In this document: positions 22,401 to 24,844 of the stretch, one piece after another
Position numbering within the stretch: the stretch's first letter is position 1
How the letters are laid out: every line of letters begins with the position of its first letter
Assembly (NCBI GenBank): GCA_022315425.1
Contig: JAIUPT010000011.1
Coordinates: 1-24,844, forward strand
Source of the DNA: Pseudevernia furfuracea
Taxonomy: Eukaryota > Ascomycota > Lecanoromycetes > Lecanorales > Parmeliaceae
Length of the DNA stretch: 24,844 bases
Reading direction: 5' to 3'
Program-made: the position numbers and the translations under genes
The notes under the pieces: model-generated
Told to the model about the DNA's origin: nothing
Seen by the model: only the letters and a program-made list of their open reading frames with translations
The model's database searches: none

Positions 22401-23517
22401 ATGGTCCTGAAACTCAGCTGGTGTGAGAGGCTGTACAGTAATGAGGCTGTGCTGAGACAAACATCTTCTCAACATTGGGATGCTTAGTCACTCTGACTGA
22501 GATGAGCGTACTGATCTTGATCCCATACTAGATTGAGCTTGACAAAATTCAGCGTCAAGACACGGCATTGCTATAAAAGCATTATCAGCAGTGTGATGAT
22601 CTTGAGTGATCAGCATAGGAAAGATGGTGACTTGCACACCGGCAAACTTATGCTTTGCTGGGTTTTTTGGGCCCAGAGTGCCTGTTTTGTAATTAACACA
22701 ATACTCTTTGGAAGCCATCAAGGTGTCCCTCCTGAGTTGCGCTTGTCAATCAAGAGCAGCTGCTGCCTGAGGTCAAAGTACTGCGACTGACTGACTGACT
22801 GAGACTGACTGAGACTGACTGAGACTGAGGTCAATCTCATGTGATGCAGAGTCACGCTGGGTACAGCAGGTGTGGTCTAGGCAGTGATGGGACAGATCGG
22901 CTAGTGGCTCTTGTAAGGCAGGAGCAAGCCATGTCCAGACTGCATCAGGAGCCCCCAGTCCTGTATGGGGCCAAAATTACCGGCGGTGGCTCCGGAGGTC
23001 ACTACTCTGCTGTATCAGTCCTGCTTTGTGCATTCGTGTGCACATGTTGCTGACTTGCAATCTTAGTGGTATGAATCGGATGTCAAATCCCCCGAAACTG
23101 CACTCTTCAGCAAAGCTCGGTAAACTGTCGAAATCAGTGTGTACATGCAGCGTCATTTGGCTGCTGCAGGATGCAGGGATGATTGTGATCAGCTCAGATG
23201 TGTTGTTGTCTTTGTCATGGCACTTGGCATGGCCGTCTTCAATGCTGCATTCTATGCGTGCAGCATGAGGCGGGAAGTCTGGGTTTCTTTGTGTGACTGC
23301 TGCAAGCATTGTTCTGTATTCAGCTGGCAGTGATACATCTTCTGCTGATGTACCAGGTTCTGTGTGCATTCTGGGCGCAGCCACAGCAGAGGCAGAGGCA
23401 GCAGTCCAGCACATCATCAGCAAGTATGCAGAGGAGACTGGCTTCAACCCATATGAGTTTAGGGGAACCAGCATAGGCGCAAGCAGATTTGGCCATATCA
23501 GATTGATGCGGCAATGA
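13405..23517 (+). CDS. ARA1: L-arabinokinase: glycosyltransferase-like domain fused to GHMP kinase, 16 exons
   Basis: Enzyme of the L-arabinose salvage pathway, converting L-arabinose plus ATP to L-arabinose 1-phosphate, which feeds UDP-arabinose for wall and glycoprotein glycans. Exons: 13405-13822, 13911-14107, 14338-14547, 14815-15047, 15379-15607, 16025-16157, 16668-16807, 17523-17703, 18255-18408, 18959-19172, 19779-19938, 20406-20516, 20986-21113, 21468-21614, 22850-22997, 23357-23517. They total 2964 nt, so 987 residues plus TGA, close to the roughly 1040 of plant ARA1. N-terminal GT-B-like half: YYVTGHGLGHATR at 10-22, LGKIGYGTTSE near 281-291, RRDYFNEEPFLR. GHMP half: APGRLDVMGG at 528-537, ATP loop PEGKGVSSSAA at 665-675, GAPCGVMDQM with probable catalytic Asp717, GAKITGGGSGG at 925-935. 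Every junction is GT..AG and in phase. The exon-8-like copy at 17412 cannot be included without hitting a stop. Cytosolic location is inferred from the absence of a signal peptide. Confidence 0.95.
15084..15149 (+). repeat. 22-bp tandem repeat, three units, in ARA1 intron 4
   Basis: Three consecutive 22-bp units of the form CACAGGCACATGATGCACATGT (15084-15105, 15106-15127, 15128-15149) with a few substitutions, followed by a decayed start of a fourth. It begins 37 bp after the exon 4 donor but does not include it. Confidence 0.85.
15628..15704 (+). repeat. polypurine tract in ARA1 intron 5
   Basis: An A/G-rich stretch of AAAGAAAAG and GAAAGAGAAAGAAAGACAGAG type words on the coding strand, starting about 20 nt after the exon 5 donor. 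It reads as a lysine/arginine-rich frame but has no homology to the family, and the donor AAG|GTATGG at 15607/15608 precedes it. Confidence 0.7.
16814..16935 (+). repeat. two adjacent short tandem repeats in ARA1 intron 7
   Basis: First, two units of about 32 bp of the type GCTCTTGCTGC(A/G)AGCATGCT (about 16823-16880), preceded by a shorter GCTCTTGCT copy. Then three units of GTCTTAGCTTGATCCA type, about 17 bp each (about 16883-16935). They follow the exon 7 donor by a few bases without containing it. Confidence 0.75.
17412..17504 (+). pseudogene. duplicate of the 5' end of ARA1 exon 8 (cryptic or poison exon)
   Basis: 73 bp here match the first 73 bp of exon 8 (17523-17595) with five differences, including the AG acceptor border. 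It codes the same residues, with APGRLDVMGGIGDYSG intact, and all five differences are third-position synonymous changes. After the repeated part the frame goes on for a few codons to TGA at 17502-17504. Splicing exon 7 to this copy would give a protein of about 550 residues, with the glycosyltransferase-like half but no kinase. Period 111 bp. Confidence 0.8.
17693..17936 (+). repeat. exon 8 donor region of ARA1 repeated three times
   Basis: The true exon end and donor, CACAAGGGCCACA|GTAAGT (GT at 17704), is followed by GGGCCACA|GTAAGT with GT at 17744 and CACAAGGGTCACA|GTAAGC with GT at 17894. The second and third copies also share intron sequence downstream: CTCTGTCGCCTGCTTAAGCA against CTCTGTTGCCTACTTGAGCA. 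All three keep a strong donor consensus. Confidence 0.8.
18041..18262 (+). repeat. acceptor-bearing tandem array before ARA1 exon 9
   Basis: Four units begin with TGTGCAG/TGTGCAA followed by a form of GCCCCAAGCCTG, the first bases of exon 9. The acceptor positions end at 18047, 18120 (mutated to AA), 18190 and 18254. The last is the real one, since only it is followed by the family sequence KPVLRVVSF. Units are about 73, 70 and 64 bp and share the near-palindromic inner block ATCATACATATGATATGTAT. Confidence 0.85.
18573..18736 (+). pseudogene. two decayed copies of ARA1 exon 10 start
   Basis: Copy one (18573 to about 18655) translates to GWADCVAGPLLEVMDKLGL against SWAAYVAGPLVVLMHELGL in the true exon at 18959. 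It lacks a good acceptor and its frame then leaves the family sequence. Copy two (18715-18736) is shorter: GCAGCTGGGCAGATTATGTAGC matches the true acceptor and exon start at 18955-18976 with one change. Both lie in intron 9 and are not needed for the reading frame. Confidence 0.8.
18856..18958 (+). repeat. 19-bp tandem array of six TGCAG acceptor motifs before ARA1 exon 10
   Basis: Units of the type TCTTTACATGCAGTAATTG place CAG ends at 18864, 18883, 18902, 18921, 18940 and 18958. Spacing is exactly 19, 19, 19, 19 and 18 bp. The last CAG is the acceptor used for exon 10 (18959). The pyrimidine tract and acceptor have thus been multiplied as one unit. Confidence 0.9.
19950..20104 (+). repeat. 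(CCGT)n/(CTGT)n/(CTGC)n compound microsatellite in ARA1 intron 11
   Basis: It begins about 11 bp after the exon 11 donor (GT at 19939). A block of CCGT repeats passes into CTGT and then CTGC/CTAT variants. The array is pyrimidine-rich on the coding strand. Confidence 0.9.
20870..20965 (+). repeat. CACCAT/CATCAT-rich segment in ARA1 intron 12
   Basis: Loose repeats of CACCATTCACCATGCATCAT type words precede the exon 13 acceptor at 20985. They are imperfect and have no obvious fixed period. Confidence 0.5.
21603..21911 (+). repeat. donor-bearing tandem array after ARA1 exon 14
   Basis: The exon 14 end ATGTATCAG|GTACTT (GT at 21615) begins a run of about ten CAGGT(A/G) motifs in units of the type CTCATGTATCAGGTACTTAC, the first step being 25 bp. 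Variants include TAACAGGTATTT and TATCAGGTGCTT, and the last copy is mutated to TATCAGCTAC. Only the first donor gives an open frame to exon 15; later ones meet a stop by 21653 or break the frame. Confidence 0.9.
22785..22830 (+). repeat. (GACT)n/(GAGACTGACT)n microsatellite in ARA1 intron 14
   Basis: Four GACT units followed by decamer GAGACTGACT repeats, ending about 20 bp before the exon 15 acceptor at 22849, where a pyrimidine tract would be expected. Confidence 0.85.
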
Positions 23518-24216
23518 TTGCTGTGTCTCAAGCCTTTATGCAACAATGCATGATGCCGACAACTCAGGCAAGCTGCTCGGTTTGAGACACATGACATGTC
23601 CACATGGAGAACAACATGAAATGAATCTTGCTAAAATGTGACATCAGACAATGAAATGAATGACATTTGACTAGACAGACAAAGCTTTCGAACTTCAGTT
23701 TTGATTGACAGACAAGTTGAACACAGCTAGAACGTGTCTGTCAATCAAACGCACAGACCTTGAAGGCTTTGCATTTGGTGTTGCTTCATCTTTCACACGC
23801 ACTGCACATGACAGTGCATATTGGAATGCTGACTTGCGGCGGGTCTTACAGAGCCAACTTTTTCACAAATAGACTAGCAAGATTGGCTTCCATTTAAGGA
23901 TGCCAGCACACAGTTCAGTAGCAGTCACTGTCAAAAGTAACAACAAGACATGCTGAAACACTGCAGAGCAAACAATATGTCATGTGCAAGACAACAGCCA
24001 ATACGATGCAAGTTCTTTTCTGCAGCGTCAACAATCATTGCTGCAAGTATGAAGGGAACAGCTCCTTGTTGAGATTGCTCTCGAGAAACCAGCATGTAAA
24101 ATGCTGCATGGTGCTGGCAGCTCTGGCTGACATGCCTCGCACAAAAATGATGCGTTGATGCTTGTCGGGCAAAACAAAATGCTGGTATCTTTTGATACGC
24201 AACTAACAGCTGGTCT
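23518..24216. other. convergent intergenic region
   Basis: Lies between the stop of the L-arabinokinase gene and the stop of a minus-strand gene, so it should hold both 3' UTRs. No exon is supported. It contains the hairpin at 23681-23770 and repeated AATGAAATGAAT words at about 23610-23665. TGTAA, used as a poly(A) signal in some green algae, occurs on the minus strand at about 23845-23849, but this may be chance. Confidence 0.4.
23681..23770. repeat. strong hairpin downstream of ARA1
   Basis: Perfect 15-bp arms TTTGATTGACAGACA (23700-23714) and its reverse complement (23735-23749) enclose a 20-nt loop. Outward the pairing resumes less perfectly, ending in AAAGCTTTC (23681-23689) against GAAGGCTTT (23762-23770). 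It begins 164 nt after the L-arabinokinase stop, so it could lie in that 3' UTR. Confidence 0.8.
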
Positions 24217-24596
24217 TCAGTGGCGGTGGGCACTGCGTGCTGGCAAGCATGTCAGCACATTGTTCAGCGCTGCAAAGGCTTCTTTCAACTCTTCTGCCAG
24301 CTGCTGCATGTTGAACTGGAAGCTGTACCACCGCACCTGGACACACAGCAGGCTGACTGAGTCAATCAAGTACTTCATTAATCCAGAAACGACCCGATGA
24401 TTCAGAGTGTAAAGTTTGATAGTGCAGCAATGAGTGCAACTTCTGCATGTATGCCTGCATCACTGACAAAGCTAGATGGTGCCTGTTGCCAGCTTGTCAG
24501 CTTACATTGCCTGTACAATGACTGCATGCTTTTTGAACAGCTGATATGGCCAGCCGGAGGCCACTTGCTTTGTGCACGTTGCTCAGGAGCACATAA
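24217..24596 (-). CDS. 3' end of an unidentified gene (last two exons)
   Basis: I do not recognise this protein. Last exon: 24336 down to 24217, phase 0, 39 residues plus TGA, containing WYSFQFNMQQLAEELKEAF and ending in HRH. Penultimate exon: about 24596 down to 24506, containing LLSNVHKASGLRLAISAV and ending at AAT|GTAAGC. The intron 24337-24505 is GT..AG and phase 0 on both sides, so the two exons join cleanly. The sequence is amphipathic and probably helical. The rest of the gene lies further 5' on the minus strand, beyond the right edge or in exons I could not find in 24597-24844. It is convergent with the L-arabinokinase gene. Confidence 0.5.
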
Positions 24597-24844
24597 CTTT
24601 TGCGAGGTGCAGATGTCCATCAAGAAAGCTACTAGGTATGTGCTGGAAACCAGATTTACCCCCTTCATACAAATCTTATCAACATCCAAGAGGCACTAAG
24701 CTGAGAGCTCATGCTACTGTTATCAACCTTAGTGGTAGCCAAGATGACATGCCAGCATGGTATGCAGCAAGCAAGTCAGCAGGCCAGACAAACATGGCCT
24801 TAACATAATCTGTTTTGAACTCTTGCAACCTGTGGTAAAATCTA

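Overview
This window is nuclear DNA from a eukaryote with many spliceosomal introns, most likely a green alga (chlorophyte). Introns are mostly 60-700 bp, begin GT and usually end in TGCAG, and interrupt coding sequence of about 50% GC. Two genes set the biology: a homologue of the ciliary/basal-body protein ARMC9, and a plant-type L-arabinokinase with a glycosyltransferase-like half fused to a GHMP-kinase half. An organism with both should belong to the green lineage and probably has a flagellated stage. The species cannot be named from the sequence.

Layout. (1) 263-7878 (+): ARMC9-like gene in 13 exons, with a LisH segment, a very long Ser/Ala-rich linker and ARM repeats. One base appears to be missing in a T run in exon 3. 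(2) 8541-9294 (+): single-exon DEDDy 3'-5' exonuclease-domain gene (EXD type), also needing a one-base frame correction. (3) 9295-12383: about 3 kb with no gene I can support. (4) 12384-13200 (-): a probable gene with a coiled-coil N-terminus and a domain that may resemble SPRY/lectin-like folds; the exon structure is unresolved. (5) 13201-13404: short divergent promoter with TGACGTCA-type palindromes. (6) 13405-23517 (+): complete L-arabinokinase gene. Sixteen exons join in consistent phase with no frameshift and give 987 residues plus a stop. (7) 23518-24216: convergent intergenic region with a strong hairpin. (8) 24217-24596 (-): the last two exons of an unidentified gene that continues beyond the right edge.

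The most unusual structure lies in the kinase half of the L-arabinokinase gene. At least five splice junctions there are surrounded by tandem copies of themselves. Exon 8 has a near-identical 73-bp copy of its 5' end, with all five differences synonymous. Its donor occurs three times. The exon 9 acceptor lies at the end of an array of roughly 64-73 bp units. The exon 10 acceptor is the last of six TGCAG motifs spaced 18-19 bp apart, and two decayed copies of that exon lie upstream. The exon 14 donor begins an array of about ten CAGGT-containing units. This looks like repeated local duplication across exon-intron borders, leaving decoy splice sites and pseudo-exons in an otherwise intact enzyme gene.

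All exon coordinates come from reading frames, splice consensus, phase bookkeeping and remembered protein-family similarity. No alignment, expression data or database search was available.
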